64,000 nt of DNA from Pseudoalteromonas denitrificans DSM 6059 (GTDB taxonomy: Bacteria > Pseudomonadota > Gammaproteobacteria > Enterobacterales > Alteromonadaceae), in NCBI RefSeq assembly GCF_900112265.1, contig NZ_FOLO01000017.1:25305-89304 (forward strand), read 5' to 3'. Every line of letters begins with the position of its first letter. Within the stretch, counting starts at the first letter, position 1. Positions 9,628 to 19,206 of the stretch are shown here, piece after piece. Below the pieces are notes generated by a model. The model was not told the DNA's origin, did not search any database, and saw only the letters and a list, made by a program, of their open reading frames with translations. A program made the translations under genes and the position numbers.

Positions 9628-10054
9628 ATTTGACCAATATTTCAGTATTAAAATTTAAGCTTTTTAACCAGGGGCTAAAAGTTGAAAGTGAATATTCCAC
9701 CTGATATTTTGCTATTGGTGCAGTCAAGCCCGCACGATCTGAACTGGCATTATTTAACGCTAATTGTTCAGGATTTTTGAAATAGCTCACTTGTATTACT
9801 TTAATTTTATTCTTATTCAATAGTGAAGCTTTATTACGCCCTATAATTTCAATTATTTGAGCCTGATAACTGCCACTTGCTGTAGCAGTTAACTTTATTT
9901 CTCTTGCGGCTTCAGCCACAACCTGATTTAAACTCGCTCGGATCATTAATCCTCGAGCTAACTCTAATCCACTAAATACAATAAAAATTAATATTGGAAG
10001 AACAAAAGCAGTTTCAATAACCATGCTGCCTCGTTGTTTTTTTATTGATGCCAT
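9617..10054 (-). CDS. tadE: Tad minor pseudopilin (TadE-like)
   Basis: The protein has 145 residues with the TadE N-terminal motif RGSMVIETAFVLPILIF: a processing Gly, the conserved Glu and one transmembrane helix. It overlaps tadD by one base (TAATG arrangement) and tadF by 11 bp. It is expected to be cut by the TadV prepilin peptidase and to help initiate Flp pilus assembly. Confidence 0.85.
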   Translation of the reverse strand: MASIKKQRGSMVIETAFVLPILIFIVFSGLELARGLMIRASLNQVVAEAAREIKLTATASGSYQAQIIEIIGRNKASLLNKNKIKVIQVSYFKNPEQLALNNASSDRAGLTAPIAKYQVEYSLSTFSPWLKSLNFNTEILVKYEA

Positions 10055-10878
10055 TAAGAGTCTACCTTAGCGGGTAATACTTGCTCTTTGTGACTGAATT
10101 GATAGTAATTAATATTTTGTTCTATTTGCTGTTGATTAAAGTCTTTTGCCAGTACTTGTCTAGCATAATCTTCATTACCATTTAAAGTTAATGCCAATGC
10201 TAAATTATTACGCATTTTAGCTGTACTACGTTGCTGCTGATATAAAGGTAATAACAGACTAATTGCGCTACGATATTCATGTTGCAAAATATAATTAAGC
10301 GCAAGATTATTTTTATATTCAATATTGCCCGGCTTTAATGCCAGAGCTTGAATTAGGTATTTGTGTGCACTGTGATAATCTTTTAACCAACTACAAACAA
10401 TACCCATGCCATTTAGACTGGAAATATCCATATTATTTATATTAATGGCAAAACCAAAAGCGTCTTTTGCCGCATCATATTGTTGTTGGTCCATATAATT
10501 AAAACCCAGCTCACGCCAGCTTAACAAGCTATCAGGTGATATCATATTTGCTTGTTTAAGATAATGAATTGCTAACTCAGATTGACCCAAAGCCCTATAA
10601 GCCTGTGCTAATGGTACTAATAACGAAACCTTATCCGTTAAGTTATCAGGTTGATTTTTATCATAATTAGCTAACAAATTCTGATAAAGACCAATTGCAC
10701 TGCGCATATCACCACTTTGCAGTGCAATATCCGCTAACGTATTGTCAGATAACTTATGCTTAATTTTATCTGGGGGTGTTTGGCAAGCACTCAAAAAAAC
10801 ACATATCAATGCCCATTTAAATGCCCCCACTCTTGATAATAAGAACTGCATCATTGCTTTAAAAACACTCATAAACAT
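10054..10878 (-). CDS. tadD: Tad pilus TPR lipoprotein (TadD-like)
   Basis: The protein has 274 residues. A signal peptide ends in the lipobox LSAC (Cys32). About four or five tetratricopeptide repeats follow (for example LIHYLKQANMISPDS-type and SSLNGMGIVCSWLKDYHSA-type units). TadD is the TPR lipoprotein thought to assist secretin assembly. It lies between tadC and tadE with 2-bp spacing to tadC. Confidence 0.85.
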   Translation of the reverse strand: MFMSVFKAMMQFLLSRVGAFKWALICVFLSACQTPPDKIKHKLSDNTLADIALQSGDMRSAIGLYQNLLANYDKNQPDNLTDKVSLLVPLAQAYRALGQSELAIHYLKQANMISPDSLLSWRELGFNYMDQQQYDAAKDAFGFAININNMDISSLNGMGIVCSWLKDYHSAHKYLIQALALKPGNIEYKNNLALNYILQHEYRSAISLLLPLYQQQRSTAKMRNNLALALTLNGNEDYARQVLAKDFNQQQIEQNINYYQFSHKEQVLPAKVDS

Positions 10879-10880
10879 AT

Positions 10881-11813
10881 TTATTGCATTCCCTTTAATG
10901 CCATAGTTAACATAGATATTTGCGGCGCAAGTATAATCACCAGTAATGGCATAAATACCAAAACCAACATAGGTAAGGTAATTTTTGAAGATAGTTTTCC
11001 AATACGCTCTTCAATTGAAAACTTTCTTAGCTCTCTCATTTCACTTGAGAAATTACGAAGTGTTTGCGCTAATGGAGAACCAAATTTTTCGGCTTGTTGT
11101 AATACCGTAACAAGTGCAGTCATTTCTGTAATTTGGGTGCGGTTCGCTAAAGCATGCAGTGCCGCTTGGCGATCTGGATTTACTTTCATATGATCTACTG
11201 TTAGTTGCCATTGACGACACAGTTGGGGATAAATATCATCTAATTGTTCACTAACCATATCTAAAGAACGCTCCAAAGTAGCGCCTGACTCTAAACAAAT
11301 GACCAATAATTCCAAGCTATCTGGAAGTGCTTTAATAATCCCTGTAGTTTGTTTTTTCTTTCGATAAATAAGAAAGTTATCGGGCATGATATTAATTACA
11401 AAAGCAATGCCTGCGCACATCCAAAATGACTTCATATCAAAGTTATTGTTCATTAAAAAAAAGATACCTGCGCTAATAAAAGCGACTGCTGCAATACTGA
11501 ATTTGATTAATAAAAAATAACGTATGGCCTTGGTGTGATAAAAACCAGCGGCTTGTAAGTTATTACGTATTTTTTCAATTTCTTTCGCAAACCATTTATT
11601 TTCATTTTCTTTATCAAATAACTGATTTTGTTTTTTATTTTTATTGTGTATATCTTCATTTAAGTACCGAGTAATTCTTTCTTGCTGTCGCTGTTGCTGT
11701 AATCCTTTACGAGATAAAAATATCGCCGAAATAGAACCGCCTATAAAAAGCGCTAAACTAAACCACCACCATGGATCACTCCAGATATGACTCATTGCAT
11801 TACCCATTTCCAT
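10881..11813 (-). CDS. tadC: Tad inner-membrane platform protein (TadC)
   Basis: This is a T2SSF-type integral membrane protein with hydrophobic segments near the N-terminus, mid-protein (about 110-150) and at the C-terminus. The frame could open at 11837, overlapping tadB, but the ATG at 11813 has a good Shine-Dalgarno (GGAG, 8 nt upstream), giving 310 residues, so I prefer it. TadB and TadC together form the inner-membrane platform on which the TadA ATPase acts. Confidence 0.88.
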   Translation of the reverse strand: MEMGNAMSHIWSDPWWWFSLALFIGGSISAIFLSRKGLQQQRQQERITRYLNEDIHNKNKKQNQLFDKENENKWFAKEIEKIRNNLQAAGFYHTKAIRYFLLIKFSIAAVAFISAGIFFLMNNNFDMKSFWMCAGIAFVINIMPDNFLIYRKKKQTTGIIKALPDSLELLVICLESGATLERSLDMVSEQLDDIYPQLCRQWQLTVDHMKVNPDRQAALHALANRTQITEMTALVTVLQQAEKFGSPLAQTLRNFSSEMRELRKFSIEERIGKLSSKITLPMLVLVFMPLLVIILAPQISMLTMALKGMQ

Positions 11814-11826
11814 TTTATTAACTCCG

Positions 11827-12759
11827 CTAATAATCAATTTTGGTCATTTTGTTTATCAACAACAGGCCAATAGTGATACTGATAGCAGCATAGGCCGATA
11901 CCAGTTGTCCGGCTTCTTGATAAAATAAATAATCAAAAATATGCGGTGCCTGAAACCAAAAGAGTAATAAAAATAAAGGAGGCAGCAAGGCGATAATTTT
12001 TGCTGATACTCTAGGCTCAGCTGTCATAGACATAAGCTTTTGTTGCATTGCTTTTCGTTCATGTAGGTTTGCCATTAATTGATGCAAGACAAAAGTTAAT
12101 TGCCCGCCTGAGTTTTGATTCAACAGTAATGTCACAGTGAAAAATTTAAAACTGGGTAAATCTACTCGTAATGATGCATCTGTTAATGCATCTTCTAAGG
12201 TTATGCCTATGGCTAACAAGTCTGTAATGCGTTTAAAAACATCTGGAACAGGTCCTTGCATATCCTTAGTTACATGTGCCATAGCAGCAGATACTGTTAC
12301 ACCAGCACTAATTGCACGGCTGATAGTTGCAATTGCAACTGGAAAGTCTTCTTCAAATACAGCGCGTTGGCGTTTTAGCAAAGAATTAAAAATTAAAAAA
12401 CTAAAAAACAAATAACTTAATATAATGATGACTATTTGCCAGCCCAGAGCAAATGAGCTTGTCAAATATACAGCAGGGAAAATACTCACTAATGCAATGG
12501 CTATTAGTTTTATTGCAAACTGAGTACTTATAACTGAAGCCAACTTTTGCTGACTTAAATACAACCAAAGTTGCCACCCTTTTTGATATTTATTAACATT
12601 AAATAGTTGAGTTTGATCCGTTTCACTGTCAGATGAGGGTGTTAAAGTCAGGTAGCGATTTAATCGTGACTCCAATAATCCTTTTTGACGAGACAAATTT
12701 TTCATTGCAAAAGTCGTAAAAACTAAAATCAAAACTAATGCTATAAATAAAAAGATCAT
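11827..12759 (-). CDS. tadB: Tad inner-membrane platform protein (TadB)
   Basis: The protein has 310 residues: one N-terminal transmembrane helix, a pair around 85-125 and C-terminal helices around a T2SSF domain (EEDFPVAIATISRAISAGVTV-type region, then LNQNSGGQL). It overlaps the tadA stop by 4 bp (ATGA), so the two are translationally coupled. It is the partner of TadC in the Flp pilus machine. Confidence 0.88.
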   Translation of the reverse strand: MIFLFIALVLILVFTTFAMKNLSRQKGLLESRLNRYLTLTPSSDSETDQTQLFNVNKYQKGWQLWLYLSQQKLASVISTQFAIKLIAIALVSIFPAVYLTSSFALGWQIVIIILSYLFFSFLIFNSLLKRQRAVFEEDFPVAIATISRAISAGVTVSAAMAHVTKDMQGPVPDVFKRITDLLAIGITLEDALTDASLRVDLPSFKFFTVTLLLNQNSGGQLTFVLHQLMANLHERKAMQQKLMSMTAEPRVSAKIIALLPPLFLLLFWFQAPHIFDYLFYQEAGQLVSAYAAISITIGLLLINKMTKIDY

Positions 12760-14096
12760 GCAGCCTCCAGTAGCTGCAAAATCGATTGCTCTAAACCGTA
12801 ATAACGTATTTTATCTAAACAATGAGGTTGAATTTTATGATTAATAAAAGAGCCTGTTAGTTTTCCTTTATTATTTTCGCCCTGATATTGATAACTAAAT
12901 AAGTCTTGTACTAATAATGTTTCCCCTTCTAGACCAACAAGTTCACTAATACTCGTAATACGACGTTTACCATCACGCATTCTGCTAACGTGCACTATAA
13001 TATCTATCGCCGAGTTCATTTGTCGCTTAAGGGCAAGAGATGGCATATTGACTTGTCCCATCAGTAACATGTTCTCTAATCGAGTCAAAGCATCTCGTGA
13101 TGAATTAGCATGTAAGGTTGACATAGAGCCGTCATGACCTGTATTCATAGCCTGCATCATTTCAAATGCTTCTTCACCTCGGACCTCACCAACGATAATG
13201 CGGTCAGGTCGCATTCTAAGTGCATTTTTCAACAAGTCTCGTAAGGTCACTTCACTATTGCCTTCGATACTTTTAGGGCGACTTTCTAATGTCACCACAT
13301 GCCCTTGTTGTAATTTAAGCTCTGCGGCATCTTCTATCGTTACAATACGCTCTTGTGAATCTATTTGGTGTGATAAAGCATTGAGTAAGGTTGTTTTACC
13401 AGCACCAGTCCCCCCTGAAACAAGAATATTTAAACGACAATGACTGGCTATTTTTAAAAATGTCATCATGTCATCTGACATAGCCCCGCGTTGCGCTAAA
13501 TGCGCCAGCTGCAAACTTACTTTTGAAAATTTACGGATTGAAATGCTGGTACCTGATAAGCTCAATGGGGGGATAACAATATTTACTCGGCTACCATCAC
13601 TTAAACGTGCGTCAACCATAGGATTTGTTTCATCAATACGACGTCCTATTGCCGAAGCGATACGTCTTGCAACATGTAACAAGTGATTTTCATCACGAAA
13701 CTTAAAGCTGCTTAGACTTAGCTTTCCATCTCGTTCCACATATATTTTTTGATAACCATTAATTAAAATATCATTAATTGTGGGATCATCAAGTAAGGTT
13801 TGCAATGGCCCTAAACCCAACATATCTGCAAGTAGCAATTCGGCAACTTGCTGTTGAGCCTGGTAAGTGAGTGGCAATCGCTGTTGATTCGCAATTGCTG
13901 TAACAGCCTCTAAAATACGCTGTGCCAATTCATCCTGACTTAACTTAGTAGCAACTCCAGGATCTATACTATTAAATATTTGTTCACGAACAATATCATA
14001 GGCTTGCTCATCTATATCAAGGTCGCTCACAATCGCATTATTAAGACGGGTATTTTTTACCACAGTTTCATGTTCTGCTACTTTACGGCCAAACAT
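12756..14096 (-). CDS. tadA: Tad secretion ATPase (TadA/CpaF)
   Basis: The protein has 446 residues and is a GspE/VirB11-superfamily hexameric ATPase that powers Flp pilus assembly. It shows the Walker A motif GGTGAGKTT, an Asp box (IVTIEDAAEL), Walker B (RPDRIIVGEVRGEE) and the His box (GHDGSMSTLHANS). The N-terminal domain contains LLDDPTINDILINGYQKIYVER, typical of CpaF. It sits between tadZ and tadB with 1-bp and 4-bp overlaps. Confidence 0.95.
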   Translation of the reverse strand: MFGRKVAEHETVVKNTRLNNAIVSDLDIDEQAYDIVREQIFNSIDPGVATKLSQDELAQRILEAVTAIANQQRLPLTYQAQQQVAELLLADMLGLGPLQTLLDDPTINDILINGYQKIYVERDGKLSLSSFKFRDENHLLHVARRIASAIGRRIDETNPMVDARLSDGSRVNIVIPPLSLSGTSISIRKFSKVSLQLAHLAQRGAMSDDMMTFLKIASHCRLNILVSGGTGAGKTTLLNALSHQIDSQERIVTIEDAAELKLQQGHVVTLESRPKSIEGNSEVTLRDLLKNALRMRPDRIIVGEVRGEEAFEMMQAMNTGHDGSMSTLHANSSRDALTRLENMLLMGQVNMPSLALKRQMNSAIDIIVHVSRMRDGKRRITSISELVGLEGETLLVQDLFSYQYQGENNKGKLTGSFINHKIQPHCLDKIRYYGLEQSILQLLEAA

Positions 14097-15340
14097 TAAT
14101 AACCTCGACTAAGTGATTTAGATGACGTTTTTTTAGTCAATATCGATAAATATTTAAATAAACCATTTTTTTTAGGTTTGCTTATTCCTAAAATATCTTC
14201 ACTGAGTAAGTTTAAGCTACGGCCAATTGCATGGCGGTCACTTAATAATGACTGACCTAACTCAGCAGCTTTTAGTGCAACTTTAGGTGCATAAGGCAAT
14301 ACATGATCAAACTTTCTACCTAAGCTTTGTTCCATTTGCATTTGATCTAACATCACATCACGAGGCGCATAAATTTGATTTAAGACCAATAATGTTCGTT
14401 GACCATACTGTCGTTCACCTAGTTGTGACAATAACGCCTTACATTGCCTAAGCCCTGCCATAGTAGGAGCACAGACTAAAATTTGAATATCAGCGCCAAT
14501 TAAAGTATCTGATATTCCTTGCTGGTTTAATAAGTGCGAAGGTAAATCCCATAATAAATAGTTATATTCTTCACTCAGTACATGACGTAATTTTTGATAA
14601 CTGGCCGCATCAAAGTCTTGCCTCTGACCCATAGATTTTAATAAAAATAATCGTTCTGAAATTTGCTGGCATGCTCTTTCTATAAATATTTTATCTATGC
14701 TATTTTGCTCACTGAGCAAGTTCATCAAGCCAAAGCCAGCGTTAGAATCAAGTAATAAATCTAAATCACCGCCATAACAATCAAGATCTGTGATCAATGT
14801 TTGTGCACCATGTAGCGCGAGCGCTCGACCAATATTTGCAATAAGGGTTGATACGCCAACGCCACCACTACAGCCTGTAATTGCAATTTGTTTAGCATTA
14901 CGTGTATTTTGATGTTTAATTTGACCGCTAGCACGCCCTATTGCATGAACTAACTGCTCCTGATTTAGCGGTTTACATAAATAATCATCCACGCCCATTT
15001 CTTTAAGTTCACGATATAAATCAACCGACACATCATTGCCAATCACTATGACTCGGGTTCCAGGTTCACATACAGTTGCTAACGTAGTGATCGCAGCTAA
15101 AGGCTCATCTTCTGTTTGAATATCAACAATTAAAACGTGTGGAGATACATGGTTGCGTAAATGCTCTATCGCTTTTTGTACCCCACCGATTATAATTTTT
15201 TGCAACTCTGTTGCAGGAAAATGCGTAAATACTTTATCAACCAATAACTCACTGGCCTTATCACTTACAAAAGCTGTTAAACCTGACTGTTCACTTGATT
15301 CAGATAGACCTATATTGCTCTGTGTTGTTTGATAACTCAT
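14096..15340 (-). CDS. tadZ: Tad pilus localisation ATPase-like protein (TadZ/CpaE)
   Basis: The protein has 414 residues: an N-terminal receiver-like domain (about 45-150, with HVLIVDIQ and DDYLCKPL) followed by a MinD/ParA-type fold. The P-loop reads GCSGGVGVST, the deviant form without the signature lysines that CpaE/TadZ proteins often show. These proteins place the pilus machine at a pole. It overlaps the CpaD-like gene by 4 bp. Confidence 0.9.
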   Translation of the reverse strand: MSYQTTQSNIGLSESSEQSGLTAFVSDKASELLVDKVFTHFPATELQKIIIGGVQKAIEHLRNHVSPHVLIVDIQTEDEPLAAITTLATVCEPGTRVIVIGNDVSVDLYRELKEMGVDDYLCKPLNQEQLVHAIGRASGQIKHQNTRNAKQIAITGCSGGVGVSTLIANIGRALALHGAQTLITDLDCYGGDLDLLLDSNAGFGLMNLLSEQNSIDKIFIERACQQISERLFLLKSMGQRQDFDAASYQKLRHVLSEEYNYLLWDLPSHLLNQQGISDTLIGADIQILVCAPTMAGLRQCKALLSQLGERQYGQRTLLVLNQIYAPRDVMLDQMQMEQSLGRKFDHVLPYAPKVALKAAELGQSLLSDRHAIGRSLNLLSEDILGISKPKKNGLFKYLSILTKKTSSKSLSRGY

Positions 15341-15948
15341 TCGATTCCCTGCGTAACATCAGTAAGTGAAATCTTATTATTTTGTTCTGTGCCTTCACGG
15401 TACTTCACAACATCATTGACATTTTTAACACCATCGGCAGGTGCCAGTGCAGCGCCACGAATTAATTGAGCTGGATCTGAAATCATCATGGCTAAATTTC
15501 GAGTGGTTGCGCACCCTAAATCAGCACGCGGATCAGACTTACAACTTGGCGCTACTGCTCTGAAATATTCACTAATAATTTCAACAACTTCTGGTTTAGC
15601 ATCATTTGAAATCTTAAAAACCAACTTATCTGATGCGATACCAAAACCAAGTAATAATTTACTTAGCTGAGCCTGATGCAAAGTCAAAGTAGATTGCGTC
15701 GCAGTAACTAAAATACGCTGTTTATAGCTTGTTCCCTGATTAAATATAAATAAATTGAGGGCTTGTTTTTGCTTATCATCTAAACCTGAATATTTAACAT
15801 CAGTGAATGATATTTGGCTATTGAGTAACTCTAATCCAATAGCTTTCAAACCTGTATTAGACGGTGAATTAGTATAACTCTCAATATTGGTACAACCGGA
15901 TAGTGATATCATGGCGGCAACAAGTAATGTTAAAAGTTTAATTTTCAT
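15337..15948 (-). CDS. CpaD-like pilus biogenesis lipoprotein
   Basis: The frame opens at 16005 inside the secretin gene, but the ATG at 15948 has an AAGGAG Shine-Dalgarno 6 nt upstream and starts directly with a lipoprotein signal (lipobox LSGC). I use it, giving 203 residues. The C-terminal part has the CpaD hallmark GCATTRNLAMMISDPAQL. CpaD-type proteins assist the secretin at the outer membrane; the gene lies directly behind rcpA, the expected place. Confidence 0.85.
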   Translation of the reverse strand: MKIKLLTLLVAAMISLSGCTNIESYTNSPSNTGLKAIGLELLNSQISFTDVKYSGLDDKQKQALNLFIFNQGTSYKQRILVTATQSTLTLHQAQLSKLLLGFGIASDKLVFKISNDAKPEVVEIISEYFRAVAPSCKSDPRADLGCATTRNLAMMISDPAQLIRGAALAPADGVKNVNDVVKYREGTEQNNKISLTDVTQGIE

Positions 15949-15958
15949 AACACTCTCC

Positions 15959-17335
15959 TTAATAATAAAAGCCGTTGTCACCAAGTAAGCGAGGCTGGTC
16001 TTCATCTATTTGTAATGCAGGCATTACTGTTTCTTGCTGCCATGTCATATTAAATAAACGCTCTAAATCACTATAAGGCTTATAGTTATCAGTAGGTAAA
16101 GTTAGATTTTTATCTCTGGATGGCTGCACCACATAAGCTTCTGCGATAATCACTAATTCAGTTTCTTTACGTTCAAAACCTGTAGAGCGAAACAATGCCC
16201 CCAACACAGGAATATCACCTAAAAATGGAAACTTACTCACTGTATTGTTTTCGTCATGCATTAATAAACCAGCCAACATAAAACTTTCGCCACTGGCCAG
16301 CTCCACTGTGGTATCTGCACGATTAACCTTAATTCCAGGGACTGCTAAACCGCCAACAGCTAAACCCGTGTTAACATCTAAACTACTCACCTCTGGTTGA
16401 ATTTTAAGGCTAATACGTTGATCACTGAGTACTGTGGGAGTGATATTTAATAAAACACCATATTTTTTATATTGAACTAATATTTGACCATTTTGGTTTT
16501 GACTGACAGGAAGCGGATATTCCCCACCGGCTAAGAATGATGCCGTTTCACCAGATAAGGATGTTAAGTTTGGTTCAGCTAATAGTTTGGCTGCACCTTC
16601 TTTAGCCAAAGCATCGAGCATTATTGAGTGTGAGTTAAGTTTAAGACCAAATATTTTATTCAAGCTACCCGCAATATCAACACCGACCACTTTATCCATC
16701 ATCTGATTAAGGTCTAATTCAGAAGTATTACTTGTATGATTAACCCAACCTACATTTTTTAAACCTAGCATATCATCGCCAGGATGCAGTCCAAGTTTTG
16801 TTGTAACACTACGTGATACTTCGGCAATTCTTACTCTAATATTAACTTGATTAGGTAAAGTTACCGCCAATTGGTTAATAGGTTCTGGCGGCTCACCTTC
16901 CTCTGATGAAAACATCATGTAACTTCGAGATAATGCAACAATGTTTGCAGCAACTAACGCTGTAGGCGCAGTTCCTTGTAATAATAGCTGCCCATTATTT
17001 GATACTGCTTTAACTCTTGCTTCGGGGTAAAGCGTAGTAATTTGTTCATTCAGCTCTATAGTATCGTGCTGAACTTTTATTTTATCTTCAAAAATGACGC
17101 TACCCGCAGCATCAAGCGCATATAAATTAGTACTACCTGGTTTTAGTCCAAAAACAAAAATTTTATCACTGGCGGGAACCTGATAATTTGCTATATCAGG
17201 ATTTGCAACAAAAATGGTTTTTGCATTACTCGGTAACTGAATTAAATACCCTTCACTTACAGTTATATCTAACGCGCTTACGCAATAACTTATACCAGTA
17301 AACAAGAACAAGAACGCCTGAAAATACTTCGCCAT
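15959..17335 (-). CDS. rcpA: Tad secretin (RcpA/CpaC)
   Basis: The protein has 458 residues: a signal peptide (about 1-21), a BON/pilus-formation N-terminal domain (VSEGYLIQLPSNAKTIFVANP), and a secretin core from about residue 170 with GEYPLPV, VQYKKYGVLLNITP and a closing GDIPVLGALFRS. It forms the outer-membrane channel for the Flp pilus. It starts 1 bp after the rcpC stop. Confidence 0.95.
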   Translation of the reverse strand: MAKYFQAFLFLFTGISYCVSALDITVSEGYLIQLPSNAKTIFVANPDIANYQVPASDKIFVFGLKPGSTNLYALDAAGSVIFEDKIKVQHDTIELNEQITTLYPEARVKAVSNNGQLLLQGTAPTALVAANIVALSRSYMMFSSEEGEPPEPINQLAVTLPNQVNIRVRIAEVSRSVTTKLGLHPGDDMLGLKNVGWVNHTSNTSELDLNQMMDKVVGVDIAGSLNKIFGLKLNSHSIMLDALAKEGAAKLLAEPNLTSLSGETASFLAGGEYPLPVSQNQNGQILVQYKKYGVLLNITPTVLSDQRISLKIQPEVSSLDVNTGLAVGGLAVPGIKVNRADTTVELASGESFMLAGLLMHDENNTVSKFPFLGDIPVLGALFRSTGFERKETELVIIAEAYVVQPSRDKNLTLPTDNYKPYSDLERLFNMTWQQETVMPALQIDEDQPRLLGDNGFYY

Positions 17336-17336
17336 T

Positions 17337-18221
17337 TTAGTTCTCTTCCTTATATTTATAATTTGTCACTAACTGATATTTACCTTTCATTAAAACCATA
17401 TTTGCACGATCTGTTCGGCTATTGAATTGAGTTAATACATCTGAAAAAGTAGTTGCTTTTGGTTTTATTTGTTGTTCTCTTAATAGGTTTTTTTTATTCA
17501 CACTTCGCAGTAACAAACTGAGTTGTCCTAATTCCTGGGCTAACGCTAATTGCTCAGCTTCAAGGGTGCTCACTTCAAGCGTTACTGTACTTTGCTCATT
17601 AAATTTTTCAGCCTGATGTTTACCTTCTTTGATTTGATCTTGGCGTTCAATTTTACGGTCAACAGCCAGTAACCTAACATTACTCACTAATTGTCTGGCA
17701 GAACCACTTGAGGCAATCAACCAGTTATCCTGATCAGCGCGTTTTTTAAGATGATGATAAAACATCACATCAACACGATCCCCTGGTCGAATTAAGCCTG
17801 CGATCGCCGCTTTTGCATCAACTTTAATAGCGATTGCACGTTTATCATGATCTAAAACACTGGTTAAAAAATCACTGTCATTAGGTGAAACCATATCGTC
17901 GAAATGTAAATAGTTACCGCTTTTTAATGCATGGCGCGTTATGCTGGTCTCAAAACTGTTAAGTTTAAAATCTTTTTTTATTATTACGCCAACGAGACTA
18001 TTAGCATGAGATTGCGATATTAACTTCCAGCTAACTTGATTACTTTTTAATGCTTGGCCAATTTCAATATCACTGTTTATTGTTAGCACAGAAACTTGAG
18101 GCTCAATTATTTTCTCTTCAACCTTAGGGGAATTTACATTTGTCATCTGCCAATAAATCCCGACTAACCCGGTCAAAGTTAAACAAAAGGTCAAATATAT
18201 TATGTGTTTTGTTGATAACAT
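17337..18221 (-). CDS. rcpC: Flp pilus assembly protein RcpC/CpaB
   Basis: The protein has 294 residues: an N-terminal membrane anchor (about 8-27), a SAF domain (VLTINSDIEIGQALKSNQVSWK) and the RcpC/CpaB core (AIAIKVDAKAAIAGLIRPGDRVDVMF). It is a periplasmic component linked to the secretin. Spacing to tadV is 15 bp and to rcpA 1 bp. Confidence 0.92.
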   Translation of the reverse strand: MLSTKHIIYLTFCLTLTGLVGIYWQMTNVNSPKVEEKIIEPQVSVLTINSDIEIGQALKSNQVSWKLISQSHANSLVGVIIKKDFKLNSFETSITRHALKSGNYLHFDDMVSPNDSDFLTSVLDHDKRAIAIKVDAKAAIAGLIRPGDRVDVMFYHHLKKRADQDNWLIASSGSARQLVSNVRLLAVDRKIERQDQIKEGKHQAEKFNEQSTVTLEVSTLEAEQLALAQELGQLSLLLRSVNKKNLLREQQIKPKATTFSDVLTQFNSRTDRANMVLMKGKYQLVTNYKYKEEN

Positions 18222-18236
18222 CTAGAAACAATATTC

Positions 18237-18710
18237 CTATATCAATAAAATTGTGGCGCTTGCAGTTATGGCAATTCCATAAGGCAAGGTCGTTATTTTT
18301 TTATGCGCTAAAAGCTTAGAAGTAAATAAAACAACAATTTGGTTATACAAAATACTTAACCCAGCTAAAAAACCACCAAACATGGTCATTAAGATTAAAA
18401 AAGTAACTAAATTATTTGGTGTAAACCATATAGATAGAGAAGCGATTAATTTAATATCTCCACCACCTAAACAACCCAACCTATAAATAAAGCAACCCAG
18501 AATAAAAACCAGAAATACATAAAATATACGTAATAATACAATTTCCGGTTTATACTCCATTGGTTGGATAATTAAATTCAAAAAACCTAGTGCTAATATC
18601 AATAAACAGAAACAGTTAGGTAATTTTCTATAACGAATATCGCTATAGCAGCACAAACACAAAAGAAGGAGCAATGACCAATAAGTTATGCTCGCAATTA
18701 ATTCAATCAA
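18237..18710 (-). CDS. tadV: Prepilin peptidase (TadV/CpaA, A24 family)
   Basis: The protein has 157 residues, is entirely membrane-embedded, and has the two catalytic aspartate motifs of A24 aspartic peptidases: one in CYSDIRYRKLPN and one in GGGDIKL. It processes the Flp pilin and the TadE/TadF pseudopilins. It lies 39 bp downstream of flp. Confidence 0.93.
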   Translation of the reverse strand: MIELIASITYWSLLLLLCLCCYSDIRYRKLPNCFCLLILALGFLNLIIQPMEYKPEIVLLRIFYVFLVFILGCFIYRLGCLGGGDIKLIASLSIWFTPNNLVTFLILMTMFGGFLAGLSILYNQIVVLFTSKLLAHKKITTLPYGIAITASATILLI

Positions 18711-18749
18711 GATTTATCTTCTGTAGCGCATTATTTAAATGAAATAACT

Positions 18750-18938
18750 TTAATTACCTGAAGTTAATGCTGTGATTTTAGTTTTGATAGATTCAAAAGT
18801 TTGCTCAATAATGGCACTTAAACCATCAGCGCCACCAAAAGAGGCAACTAACAAACCAACAATTATTGCAGCTAAAACAGCATACTCTATAGAAGATACA
18901 CCACGTTGATCTTTAATAAATGATTTTAAATATGACAT
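18750..18938 (-). CDS. flp: Flp pilin
   Basis: The major subunit is 62 residues, with a short basic leader (KDQRG), the cleavage site after that Gly, and the Flp motif with the essential Glu-Tyr pair (SIEYAVLAAIIVGLLVASFG). It is the first gene of the tad string. A sigma-70-like promoter lies at 19003-19030, and a Shine-Dalgarno-like GGAA precedes the ATG. Confidence 0.95.
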   Translation of the reverse strand: MSYLKSFIKDQRGVSSIEYAVLAAIIVGLLVASFGGADGLSAIIEQTFESIKTKITALTSGN

Positions 18939-19002
18939 TTTTCGTTTCCATTAAATTAACATTAACGCAATTGCGAATGAGATCGATTATTGTTTCGAGC
19001 GC

Positions 19003-19030
19003 ATTCTACTTATTTAATAAAAGATTGCAA
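19003..19030 (-). promoter_or_regulatory. Predicted sigma-70 promoter of the flp-tad operon
   Basis: On the minus strand TTGCAA (19030-19025), a 16-nt spacer and TAGAAT (19008-19003) precede flp. The predicted start is near 18996, leaving a leader of about 58 nt. No other strong promoter was seen before the end of the gene string at 3926. Confidence 0.55.
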
Positions 19031-19167
19031 ACATAATTATTTATGAATTTAGGCGATCTATGATCCCTGCCATTTTTTATGATCTTTTTAAATAAATAAC
19101 TTTAAGATATTAAGAGGTGATTGAAAAAGTAGTTGATATTAAGTTGCTCGATTTAATAGCGTTCAGA

Positions 19168-19173
19168 TATAAT
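19168..19173 (+). promoter_or_regulatory. Perfect -10 box deciding the start of the BMT5-like gene
   Basis: TTGCTC (19144-19149), an 18-nt spacer and TATAAT form a sigma-70-like promoter. It lies inside the longest possible frame (GTG at 19117). Transcription from it would begin near 19180, leaving ATG 19207 as the usable start. Confidence 0.5.
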
Positions 19174-19206
19174 CTCGCACAATATTCACATTTAAAACGA
19201 TTAACA

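Noticed and set aside
12137..12415. Plus-strand ORFs inside the tad genes and other long antisense frames
   Set aside because: They overlap well-supported genes entirely, have no recognisable domain or ribosome binding site, and look like shadows of the coding strand.
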